Under the pieces are notes generated by a model. It was not told the DNA's origin and did no database searches. It worked only from the letters and a program-made list of their open reading frames with translations. A stretch of DNA of 6,388 nt. Origin: Fen-1258 sp964449775. Lineage in GTDB: Bacteria; Bacteroidota; Ignavibacteria; Ignavibacteriales; Melioribacteraceae. Location: the NCBI GenBank assembly GCA_964449775.1, contig CAYVBQ010000069.1:1-6388 (forward strand), written 5' to 3'. How positions within the stretch are numbered: position 1 is the first letter of the stretch; every line of letters starts with the position of its first letter. A program made the position numbers and the translations under genes. Positions 1 to 4,585 of the stretch are shown one piece after another.

Positions 1-475
1 TAACTTTTTTATTTATTTAAACTAAAGCAAGAAAAATTCTTAATTATGAAAAATGTCCTTAGACAGGCTCAGGGTGACAGATGCGTGCCAAAGGCATCAC
101 TGTTATGTAAAAAGTCAAGTCAGATAGAATAACAATTATTTTCTTTTTCTATCAAACATCCTTTCTATCGTTCCATAATCACATAATTTAAGGATTCCTT
201 TCCGTCACCATTGTGTCTCTATTAGAAAATGCATATTAAAAAAGGTAAAGTTTGATTACTTTTTTATTAAAATAAAATCAACCTGTTATAAACAGTCATC
301 CTCTAAATATCCCTTCTAGCAGGAGCTGTAAGATATATTTATTAAATTATATAAGCATCGCCGCAATCTTCGGGGAGTCCAACTAAATCGGGACAAGGGA
401 TGCCAAACAGTCGATGCCAAATTATTCTTTTATAAAAAAGAGAACTTTCCTTTCACAAAATATTTTTTATTTAAC
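1..475. other. Gene-free AT-rich stretch with repeat debris
   Basis: I find no coding region I can support on either strand. The stretch holds a repeat of the type 'GACAGGCTCAGGGTGACA' (about 63-80), a small palindromic repeat (86-100) that recurs inverted at 1235-1249, and a GC-richer block at about 355-417. That block has short inverted ends, GCATCG at 355-360 and CGATGC at 412-417, and stands out from its AT-rich surroundings. A minus-strand open frame of about 30 codons crosses the block but resembles nothing I recognise and has no start signal. No convincing terminator follows the acetyltransferase remnant at 476. Confidence 0.6.
61..100. repeat. Dispersed repeat fragments
   Basis: Positions 63-80 match the 'CGACAGGCTCAGGGTGACA' type of dispersed repeat, which I recall from intergenic DNA of many environmental bacteria. 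It adjoins the 15-mer TGCCAAAGGCATCAC (86-100), which has TGCC and GGCA arms around AAA. The exact reverse complement of that 15-mer lies at 1235-1249, inside the doubtful ORF 1029-1274. Family membership of the first part is from memory; the inverted second copy is seen directly. Confidence 0.5.
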
Positions 476-682
476 TTAAGATACTACTGCACAGACGTAA
501 TCTTCAAGTTCAACACCCTCATACACAGAAACATTGTTTTGGATTTTTACAAAGTTACCAATCGTTACGTTGTTCCCGATATTTACATTTTGACCGAGCC
601 AAATTTTTGTTCCTTCTCCGATTTCACAAGGCTCATCTACGTAAGATGATTCGTGCACAAAATAATTCTTTTTATTCTCCAT
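476..682 (-). pseudogene. Truncated WlbB/WbpD-like sugar N-acetyltransferase
   Basis: This 68-residue remnant is the N-terminal part of a left-handed beta-helix acetyltransferase of the WlbB/WbpD type. That enzyme acetylates the 3-amino group of a UDP-2-acetamido-3-amino-2,3-dideoxy-uronic acid during O-antigen sugar synthesis. The start (ENKKNYFVHESSYVDEPCEI) and the hexapeptide-repeat run (IGEGTK, LGQNVN, IGNNVT, IGNFVK, then IQNNVSVYEGVELED) are characteristic. Full family members are roughly 190-200 residues. Here the reading stops after about residue 63, just where the family normally continues with a conserved 'FCGPS' segment. A coil or two also seems missing between residues 28 and 29 (IW joined to LGQNV). 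The ATG at 680-682 lies one base after the stop of the WlbA-like fragment upstream, so the two were probably translationally coupled. With no C-terminal half it should be inactive. Confidence 0.85.
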
Positions 683-683
683 T

Positions 684-1004
684 TTATTTTATTCCTAAAA
701 TCTTCCCGGCAAAAGGATGGATGACGGTTTGTTTACCAGATATTTTTTCATTCCTGATTTTATAAACCGGTTCAACCGAAGGACGCGCAGTTTCTATTCC
801 GAATCCTCTTCCGGCTAATGTTTCACTGTAAACTTTTGTATGAAGATCGGTAAAACCCTCTGTAAATTCAATCTCCTTATCATCAACTTTAATTGATCGA
901 AAAGTGCGTAGAGTATTGTCAGTAGTCCGTAGTATATGGTCATTAGTTTTAGAGCCAGATTTTAGACTTATTTGTTCAAGATCATTTTTGTCAATAGATA
1001 CCAT
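684..1004 (-). pseudogene. C-terminal fragment of a WlbA/WbpB-like oxidoreductase
   Basis: This 106-residue frame is a paralogue of the last ~80 residues of the full oxidoreductase at 1862-2824. SIDxNDL, TFRSIKVDDKE, EFTEGFTDLHTKVYSETLAG, GFGIE and VYKxRNEK are shared almost residue for residue. The Rossmann domain and the catalytic EKP and GIHxxD region are absent, so it cannot be an enzyme by itself. The ATG at 1002-1004 is only the first available start. The frame stays open upstream to a stop at 1029-1031, but with no similarity to the parent there. Between NDL and TFRSI it is 14 residues longer than the paralogue, and that excess is a heptad repeat (904-952) read in frame. Its own tail (HPFAGKILGIK) differs from the other copy and runs straight into the acetyltransferase remnant. 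Confidence 0.85.
904..952. repeat. Seven-unit heptad array inside a coding remnant
   Basis: Seven consecutive 7-nt units lie in strict phase on the plus strand, for example GTCAGTA (918-924), GTCCGTA (925-931) and GTCATTA (939-945). It is read in frame on the minus strand as about 16 residues around SKTNDHILRTTDNTLRT. The paralogue at 1862-2824 lacks it; the length difference is 42 nt, that is six heptads or 14 codons. The GT-initial heptads resemble those at 2825-2877. Confidence 0.85.
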
Positions 1005-1028
1005 CTGATTGAATGGATGAATGCTGGG

Positions 1029-1274
1029 TTATCGTAAGAGATACTTGTGTTCTTCTAACTCAAGATTATCCCGCAAATGCGGGATTTCCTTTTCACTGCG
1101 ATAATCCCGATACATCGGGATCTCCGCTATGTTACGATATTCTTTTTGACCTTTGAGAATCACGTCTTCTGGTGTAAATAAAGCTTTTTCTTTTGCTTGA
1201 ATGACGTTATCAATGTATGCCCGCCAATCACAAAGTGATGCCTTTGGCAAAAGATGGCGGGTAAATGAAATCAC
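1029..1274 (-). CDS. Doubtful ORF built largely of palindromic repeats
   Basis: This 81-residue frame resembles no family I recognise. Most of its DNA is repeat: two hairpin repeats (1068-1085 and 1104-1121), read as IPHLRD and IPMYRD, and a compound palindrome (1219-1262) underlying the N-terminal LPKASLCDWRAY. Only the middle, roughly residues 22-50 (DNVIQAKEKALFTPEDVILK and onward), looks like ordinary coding sequence, and it could be a remnant of another gene. The ATG at 1272-1274 has no clear ribosome binding site. Its stop (1029-1031) lies in the same frame as the WlbA-like fragment, nine codons before that fragment's ATG, so the two could be parts of one scrambled pseudogene. I would not assume it is expressed. 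Confidence 0.25.
   Translation of the reverse strand: MISFTRHLLPKASLCDWRAYIDNVIQAKEKALFTPEDVILKGQKEYRNIAEIPMYRDYRSEKEIPHLRDNLELEEHKYLLR
1068..1085. repeat. Perfect inverted repeat, hairpin-forming
   Basis: The 18-mer ATCCCGCAAATGCGGGAT has 7-bp arms around AAAT. It is much more GC-rich than its surroundings and lies in the doubtful ORF 1029-1274. It has no T-run, so it does not look like an intrinsic terminator. Confidence 0.8.
1104..1121. repeat. Perfect inverted repeat, second of the ATCCCG type
   Basis: The 18-mer ATCCCGATACATCGGGAT has 8-bp arms around AC. It sits 18 bp from the repeat at 1068-1085 and shares its ATCCCG...CGGGAT ends, so the two look like members of one small palindromic family. 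Confidence 0.8.
1219..1262. repeat. Compound nested palindrome, cloverleaf-like
   Basis: Outer arms CCCGCCA (1220-1226) and TGGCGGG (1255-1261) enclose two adjacent small hairpins. These are ATCACAAAGTGAT (arms ATCAC/GTGAT, loop AAA) and TGCCTTTGGCA (arms TGCC/GGCA, loop TTT). The strand could fold into a branched structure, as miniature repeats and some mobile-element ends do. The inner 15-mer recurs inverted at 86-100, which supports a dispersed repeat rather than chance. It is not a tRNA: arm sizes and conserved positions do not fit. Confidence 0.6.
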
Positions 1275-1334
1275 GCTTGTATGCCTCCAGCATAGCTATA
1301 GCTGCCATCACTATTGATTACCAGATAATCTTTA

Positions 1335-1547
1335 TTAAGTCATTACCAATTCCACAGGAAAAGTTTTTCCAACACCTAAGGTTTTCATTACATAAAGTTT
1401 TTCTATCCCTATTACTTTCCCATCTTTATCTTTTTTGAGTATTAGTCCTTCACCTGCTTCTTCCGAAATAACTTCAAGCTCTGGATCACCAAACCATATA
1501 TCGATGGTATCTTTTTCTTTACTATAATATATTTTTACTTTGTCCAT
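1335..1547 (-). CDS. DUF2283 family protein, probable antitoxin-like partner
   Basis: This 70-residue protein matches the DUF2283 pattern: an N-terminal KIYYSKEKDTIDIWFGDP, a middle strand EEAGEGLILKKDKDGKVIGIE, and a short C-terminal helix region. DUF2283 proteins are small, of unknown biochemical role, and often sit beside small nuclease-like proteins. That association is the basis for proposing an antitoxin or regulatory role here. The ATG at 1545-1547 lies inside the last codons of the upstream gene (13-nt overlap) with AAGGTG about 8 nt before it, a reasonable ribosome binding site, so the pair is translationally coupled. Length is normal and no disruption is visible. Confidence 0.75.
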   Translation of the reverse strand: MDKVKIYYSKEKDTIDIWFGDPELEVISEEAGEGLILKKDKDGKVIGIEKLYVMKTLGVGKTFPVELVMT

Positions 1548-1849
1548 ATTATTTCACCTTCCTTTGCTTTATTCGTTACATAAGCAGTTATTAAAAACCC
1601 GGTTCCGTTTTCGTGCCTTACCACAACGCAATATAAATAATTTTCTATTTTCTTGTAATACAAAAATACTTGTTCATCAATTTTACTTTTCCTGATGAAA
1701 TCCGGGTCAGTGAGCGCATTAATAACATTATGTTCTTTCCCCTGCATATTTCGATGTTTAATTGTGGTAAGGTATTCCCAATAATCTTCTGAAGTTCTGA
1801 TATTGATATTGCGTGGCGTTTTTATATCAAAAAGTTTTTTATCTATCAT
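1535..1849 (-). CDS. Small PBECR/BECR-like putative toxin nuclease
   Basis: This 104-residue protein resembles the small phage-Barnase-EndoU-ColicinE5/D-RelE-like (PBECR/BECR-fold) proteins often encoded next to DUF2283. Visible features are an N-terminal DYWEYLTTIKHRNM helix with K31, H32 and R33, the segment NALTDPDFIRKSKIDEQVFL, a hydrophobic strand YLYCVVVRHENGTGFLITAY (about 71-90), and a basic tail TNKAKEGEIIWTK. Candidate catalytic residues are H32, Y90, T92 and K94, by inference only. The gene starts 12 nt after the stop of the WlbA-like oxidoreductase and overlaps the DUF2283 start by 13 nt. It therefore appears inserted as a two-gene module at the end of a sugar gene and may be read from that gene's transcript. 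Toxin activity is not shown by the sequence. Confidence 0.55.
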   Translation of the reverse strand: MIDKKLFDIKTPRNINIRTSEDYWEYLTTIKHRNMQGKEHNVINALTDPDFIRKSKIDEQVFLYYKKIENYLYCVVVRHENGTGFLITAYVTNKAKEGEIIWTK

Positions 1850-1861
1850 TATTCTTTTTTC

Positions 1862-2824
1862 TTATTCAGTGTCTTTTTCATTAGTTACCTTTTCATTTCT
1901 TAGTTTATACACCAACTCAATAGAATTCCTCGCATCTTCAATTCCAAACCCTTCTCCGGCTAATGTTTCACTATATACTTTTGTGTGTAGGTCGGTAAAG
2001 CCCTCAGTAAATTCAAGCTCTTTATCATCAACTTTAATTGATCGAAATGTTGTTTTACCGTTTTTAATAATTTCTTCCGGCAGATCATTCCGGTCGATTG
2101 ATAGAAACCATTTTACGTTCGCTTTTTCCAACTCAATAAAACCAGACATTTTATTTTCATCCGATAAATGAACTTCACTCTTCTCAACTATTCCGAACAG
2201 CCATATCAACAGATCAAAAAAGTGAATCCCTATGTTTGTAGCGATACCACCACTTTTATGAGGATCACCTTTCCAAGAATATTTGTACCAAGGTCCACGG
2301 GAAGTTATGTAAGAAAGAACAACTTGATGCTTGGTTCTGGATACTGGATACTGGATGCTAGATACTGGCTTGTCCCCATGGGAATGCTGAAGATCTAACT
2401 TTCTTTTCAATTCTATTAATGCCGGATGGACACGGAGTTGAAGTATTGTATAAACTTTTTTCCCGTATTCTTTCTCAAGCTGGCTTAATGCATCTAAATT
2501 CCATGAATTCAACACTAATGGTTTTTCACAAATGGCATTGGCACCTAAACGTAAAGCTAATCTTATGTGAGCATCATGTAAATGGTTTGGTGAGCATATT
2601 GTAAGATAATCTATTCCTTCTCCCATTCGTTTCAGCATCTCAAGATGTCGGTCAAATCTTTCTATCTCAGTAAAGAACGCACAGTCCGGGAAATATTGAT
2701 CTAGAATTCCAACTGAGTCGTGAGGATCTACAGCGGCAATAAGATTATTCCCGGTTTCTTTAATAGCTTTCAAATGCCGCGGAGCTATGTATCCGGCTAC
2801 TCCGGTGATGGCGAAGGATTTCAT
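1862..2824 (-). CDS. WlbA/WbpB-like UDP-sugar oxidoreductase (Gfo/Idh/MocA)
   Basis: This 320-residue protein is a full-length Gfo/Idh/MocA dehydrogenase closest in pattern to WlbA/WbpB. That enzyme oxidises C3 of UDP-N-acetylglucosaminuronic acid before amination in diacetamido-uronic acid synthesis. The N-terminal Rossmann fold carries FAITGVAGYIAPRHLKAI (4-21), CSPNHLH (77-83) and the EKP motif (100-102, K101 the usual catalytic lysine). The C-terminal domain has the subgroup hallmark ITSRGPWYKYSWKGD, then KSGGIATNIGIHFFD with H201 and D204, and LLIWLFG. The ATG at 2822-2824 begins directly at the first beta strand, as expected. Residues about 153-168 (PVSSIQYPVSRTKHQV) are a heptad array (2323-2368) translated in frame; the family normally has a shorter link between the HP-containing helix and the VxLxYITSRG strand. 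All recognisable catalytic motifs survive, so it could be active, the insert lying in a probable loop. Confidence 0.9.
   Translation of the reverse strand: MKSFAITGVAGYIAPRHLKAIKETGNNLIAAVDPHDSVGILDQYFPDCAFFTEIERFDRHLEMLKRMGEGIDYLTICSPNHLHDAHIRLALRLGANAICEKPLVLNSWNLDALSQLEKEYGKKVYTILQLRVHPALIELKRKLDLQHSHGDKPVSSIQYPVSRTKHQVVLSYITSRGPWYKYSWKGDPHKSGGIATNIGIHFFDLLIWLFGIVEKSEVHLSDENKMSGFIELEKANVKWFLSIDRNDLPEEIIKNGKTTFRSIKVDDKELEFTEGFTDLHTKVYSETLAGEGFGIEDARNSIELVYKLRNEKVTNEKDTE
2323..2368. repeat. Heptad array inside the intact oxidoreductase gene
   Basis: Units of 7 nt in strict phase include CTGGATA (2337-2343 and again 2344-2350), CTGGATG (2351-2357) and CTAGATA (2358-2364). Looser units lie before them, back to about 2323. 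On the coding strand it reads as PVSSIQYPVSR and flanking residues without a stop or frame change. It differs in sequence and location from the array at 904-952 in the paralogous fragment. Confidence 0.85.
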
Positions 2825-2877
2825 GTCAGTTAGTTATCAGTAATAAGTGGTCGGTTATCGGTTATTAGTGCACGGTA
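2825..2877. repeat. GT-initial heptad array upstream of the oxidoreductase
   Basis: Six in-phase 7-nt units run from 2833 to 2874, including GTTATCA, GTAATAA, GTTATCG and GTTATTA, preceded by an 8-nt unit. The array abuts the start codon of the WlbA-like gene, so it occupies the place where a promoter or ribosome binding site would be expected. Neither is recognisable there. Confidence 0.75.
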
Positions 2878-2883
2878 CTTCAT

Positions 2884-3000
2884 GTTTGATTGATTGTATG
2901 GTTGTATGGATGGTTGATGCATGGTTGCATGAAATTCAAGTTCAATGATAAATTGTGAATGTTAAATTAAGTCAAATATAAATGATAAATTAAAATCAAC
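2884..3000. repeat. TTG/ATG-rich and ATAAATT-type short repeats
   Basis: Positions 2884-2930 are a degenerate tandem of GTATGGTT/GCATGGTT-type units of about 8 nt. The part TTGATTGATTGTATGGT has a near copy at 6264-6281, in the deletion junction of the epimerase remnant. From about 2941 to 3000 the sequence becomes ATAAATT/ATAAATG-type low-complexity repeat, also seen at 3953-3992 and 4151-4192. Confidence 0.6.
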
Positions 3001-3051
3001 TATAAATTATAAATGCAAATCACGTTTTAGTTTTAATTTCAAATTCCTAAT

Positions 3052-3372
3052 TTAGAAAATTTTGATACCTTCTTTTTTAATATGCCTTATTAGGTAATCT
3101 TCTTCATTAATAAACTCTGTTTCAGAAAAGCATACCACTTCGTATAAAGAATTCTGCTTCTGAACTTCGTGGAATATTTCAAATGCTTCGTTAAAAGGGG
3201 AGCCATTCCGTATTTTATCAAGCACAACAGCAACATCTATATCACTGTACTCAGTTGCATTTCCTTTGCTGTATGAGCCAAAAATATAAGCTGCTTTAAT
3301 ACTATGATTCTTAATAAGGCTAAGAATAATATTTCTGGCATTGACTTTTATTTCATCTTTTGTATAACCCAC
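3052..3372 (-). CDS. MNT-type minimal nucleotidyltransferase, antitoxin (copy 1, intact)
   Basis: This 106-residue protein is a minimal nucleotidyltransferase of the MntA type. In characterised HEPN-MNT pairs such an enzyme neutralises the HEPN toxin by attaching AMP to it. The catalytic core is AAYIFGSYSKGNATEYSDID: G32 and S33, then D44 and D46, with a third carboxylate probably at E78 in SLYEVVCF. Start is GTG at 3370-3372, aligned with the ATG of copy 2. It is preceded at 8 nt by AAAGGAG (3381-3387), a strong Shine-Dalgarno sequence lying inside the HEPN gene. The gene overlaps the end of HEPN by 25 nt, giving tight toxin-antitoxin coupling. The length is normal and all key residues are present. 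Confidence 0.9.
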   Translation of the reverse strand: MGYTKDEIKVNARNIILSLIKNHSIKAAYIFGSYSKGNATEYSDIDVAVVLDKIRNGSPFNEAFEIFHEVQKQNSLYEVVCFSETEFINEEDYLIRHIKKEGIKIF

Positions 3373-3737
3373 TTTATCATCTCCTTTGTAAAAATAATTA
3401 TATCTGCCGAGAAATTCTTTGTAATTCCTTTTGAGAGTTCGACAATGTCTTCCTTATAGCGGGCATTAATGTAATATTGAGAAAGAAAATCCAGTTTAAT
3501 TAAATGTTCTTCAGTAAGGTCGTCTATGATCCCTGCGTTTTCTGCTAAGCGACGCAGATTGTGAATTGGTAATACATCCTTTCCCAAATTATTTATGAAG
3601 GCTTTCATCACTTTTTCAATAGCTTGCTGACACATAAAGATCGCATAAATATAACGCCCCGTATTCAGCATCGCATCTGCAGTTTGCAAATCGTAATCAA
3701 CTCGTTCAAGCCATTTTTTAGTATTACCGGTGCTCAT
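3348..3737 (-). CDS. HEPN domain protein, toxin of HEPN/MNT pair (copy 1)
   Basis: This 129-residue all-helical protein belongs to the HEPN family (PF05168-like). Shared features are WLERVDYDLQTADAML at the N terminus, the central YAIFMCQQAIEKVMKA (30-46), PIHNLRRLAENAG (57-69) and YYINARY (88-94). Many HEPN toxins are RNases using an R-x4-6-H motif. I see no such motif here, so its activity may differ or rest on other residues. The start chosen is the ATG at 3735-3737; an in-frame TTG lies two codons upstream but has no better signal. No Shine-Dalgarno precedes it. It is the first gene of a two-gene operon with the MNT antitoxin, and is almost identical (three substitutions, all in the last third) to the protein at 5674-6063. 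Confidence 0.88.
   Translation of the reverse strand: MSTGNTKKWLERVDYDLQTADAMLNTGRYIYAIFMCQQAIEKVMKAFINNLGKDVLPIHNLRRLAENAGIIDDLTEEHLIKLDFLSQYYINARYKEDIVELSKGITKNFSADIIIFTKEMIKWVIQKMK
3381..3387 (-). promoter_or_regulatory. Ribosome binding site of mntA copy 1
   Basis: AAAGGAG on the minus strand lies 8 nt before the GTG start at 3372, inside the HEPN codons for TKEM. It decides the GTG start and contrasts with the lack of such a site before the HEPN gene. The matching site of copy 2 is at 5707-5713. Confidence 0.8.
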
Positions 3738-3938
3738 ATTCAAAATTAATTATTAAATAATTCACAGTTATAGAAGTTACCGCAAATTTTTCAGCATTAT
3801 CTAATTTTATATTCTGTTATGAAACCAAGTGGTTTATTTTTTGTTCGACAATTACAAGATAAGAAATTTTATACTTTTTTCTCTCATTTTTTCACAAAGT
3901 TGATCGGTCACTTCGACTCTGCTCGGTGCAGGTATTGG

Positions 3939-4071
3939 TGATCAGTGTAAGTCTAAATTATAAATGAGAAATGTTAAATTATAAATGAGAAAACAGAAGT
4001 AAGAAGACAGAAATCAGAAAAAGCTATTAGCGTTTAGCAATTAGCGTTCAGTCTAAAGAATTTAGAAACCC
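3939..4071. repeat. Heptad array of about 19 in-phase units
   Basis: Nineteen consecutive 7-nt blocks keep one phase while their sequence drifts from ATAAATG/TTAAATT types (3953-3987) through AGAAGTA and AGAAATC types (3988-4022) to GCTATTA and GCGTTTA types (4023-4050), then GTCTAAA and GAATTTA. Most units share A/G at the first position and an AT-rich core. It has no long open reading frame and no CRISPR-like spacing. The 55 bp at 3969-4023 recur exactly at 4174-4228. Confidence 0.8.
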
Positions 4072-4108
4072 GTCAAAGAGAAGCCGGACAAGTCGCCGGG
4101 CACGTAAA

Positions 4109-4228
4109 GGAATCAGAATTAGGCAATAGGCAGTAGGAATCAATGTAAAGCTTAATTATAAATTATAAATTGTAAATGTTAAATTATAAATGAGAAAACA
4201 GAAGTAAGAAGACAGAAATCAGAAAAAG
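4109..4228. repeat. Heptad array, second module, left of gap
   Basis: Seventeen in-phase 7-nt units lead to the gap, beginning with GCAATAG and GCAGTAG types (4123-4136), then ATAAATT types, then the exact 55-bp copy (4174-4228) of 3969-4023. The array stops with a single G at 4228, which would be the first base of a GCTATTA unit completed by the first six bases after the N run. Confidence 0.8.
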
Positions 4229-4328
4229 NNNNNNNNNNNNNNNNNNNNNNNNNNNNNNNNNNNNNNNNNNNNNNNNNNNNNNNNNNNNNNNNNNNNNNNN
4301 NNNNNNNNNNNNNNNNNNNNNNNNNNNN
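4229..4328. other. Scaffold gap of exactly 100 N
   Basis: One hundred undetermined bases, the conventional length for a gap of unknown size. It falls within a repeat, the usual reason for assembly breaks. The 16 bases before it and the 24 after it occur joined without interruption at 5289-5328, and the 7-nt phase is kept if the gap is closed to zero, so the true missing length may be nil or a multiple of 7. Confidence 0.95.
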
Positions 4329-4397
4329 CTATTAGCCATTAGCGTTTAGCTATTAGCGTTCAGTAACAAGTGCAAAGTGCAAAGTAACCCGTCAAAA
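4329..4397. repeat. Heptad array, second module, right of gap
   Basis: In-phase units continue directly after the N run: GCCATTA (4335-4341), GCGTTTA (4342-4348), GCTATTA (4349-4355), GCGTTCA (4356-4362), then GTGCAAA twice (4370-4383) and GTAACCC. As in the first module, a CCGTCAAA...GCCGGGCA segment follows (4388-4410 here, 4070-4101 there). Confidence 0.8.
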
Positions 4398-4443
4398 ATA
4401 CGCCGGGCAAGCAAAGTAAAAAGCATGTCCTGAACGAAGTGAA

Positions 4444-4527
4444 GGATTCAAAGTTGAGAAAATTAGAAAACGGAAATAGGCAGAATGCAGCATTTAGTCA
4501 GCATTAAGCAGTCTAAAGAAATAAGAG
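4444..4527. repeat. Degenerate heptad run
   Basis: About twelve 7-nt blocks with a purine-rich start and drifting sequence, for example AGAAAAC (4465-4471), GGCAGAA (4479-4485), AGCATTA (4500-4506) and AGCAGTC (4507-4513). It is less regular than the arrays at 3939-4071 and 4109-4397 but in one phase. It follows a GTCCTGAACGAAGTGAAGGA dispersed repeat. Confidence 0.6.
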
Positions 4528-4585
4528 ATCGGGACTAAGAATTGAGAACTTCGATTCTTTGAAATCTCGGGTAAAGGAGAGAGAA

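Larger units (their letters stand above)
3001..3758. repeat. Long direct repeat, copy 1 (HEPN/MNT module)
   Basis: This 758-bp unit is repeated in the same orientation at 5364-6084 (721 bp); the whole length difference is one 37-nt deletion. Identity is uneven. Positions 3460-3758 match 5786-6084 without a difference I could find (299 bp), and 3150-3222 also match exactly (73 bp). The stretch between them (about 3223-3459) is clearly diverged. Similarity ends sharply at 3758/6084, just upstream of the HEPN start. The two copies flank 1.6 kb with the nucleotidyltransferase pair, so homologous recombination could delete it. Confidence 0.9.
3744..4585. other. Gene-free repeat spacer with scaffold gap
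   Basis: No gene is supported here on either strand. The first part (3759-3900) is plain AT-rich DNA that may hold the promoter of the copy 1 HEPN/MNT operon, though no clear -35/-10 pair can be chosen. From about 3905 on it is nearly all repeat. A 'CTTCGACTCTGCTCGGTG' dispersed repeat is followed by two related heptad modules (3939-4110 and 4109-4425), each ending in a GC-richer CCGTCAAA...GCCGGGCA segment. After them come a 'GTCCTGAACGAAGTGAAGGA' repeat (4427-4446) and a third heptad run. The 100 N lie inside the second module. No terminator was found. Confidence 0.7.

Noticed and set aside
1219..1262. tRNA or structured RNA gene
   Set aside because: The branched palindrome is too short for a tRNA and has no T-loop or acceptor features; a repeat element explains it better.
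1803..2604. Plus-strand open frames at 1803-2171, 2168-2398 and 2419-2604
   Set aside because: They are antisense shadows of the oxidoreductase and its downstream gene, with no recognisable protein features.
3741..3743. TTG as start of the HEPN gene (likewise 6067-6069)
   Set aside because: The ATG two codons downstream is in the same frame, has an equal lack of Shine-Dalgarno, and is the more usual start.
3819..3941. Short plus-strand open frame of about 40 codons
   Set aside because: It ends in dispersed repeat sequence, has no recognisable features and runs against the direction of all real genes here.
3939..4397. Possible CRISPR array
   Set aside because: The repeats are tandem 7-nt units without the 25-40 nt repeats and unique spacers of a CRISPR, and no cas gene is present.
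4537..4559. Possible terminator hairpin (AAGAAT/ATTCTT arms)
   Set aside because: The loop is 11 nt, the arms are only 6 bp of mostly A and T, and no T-run follows on the minus strand.
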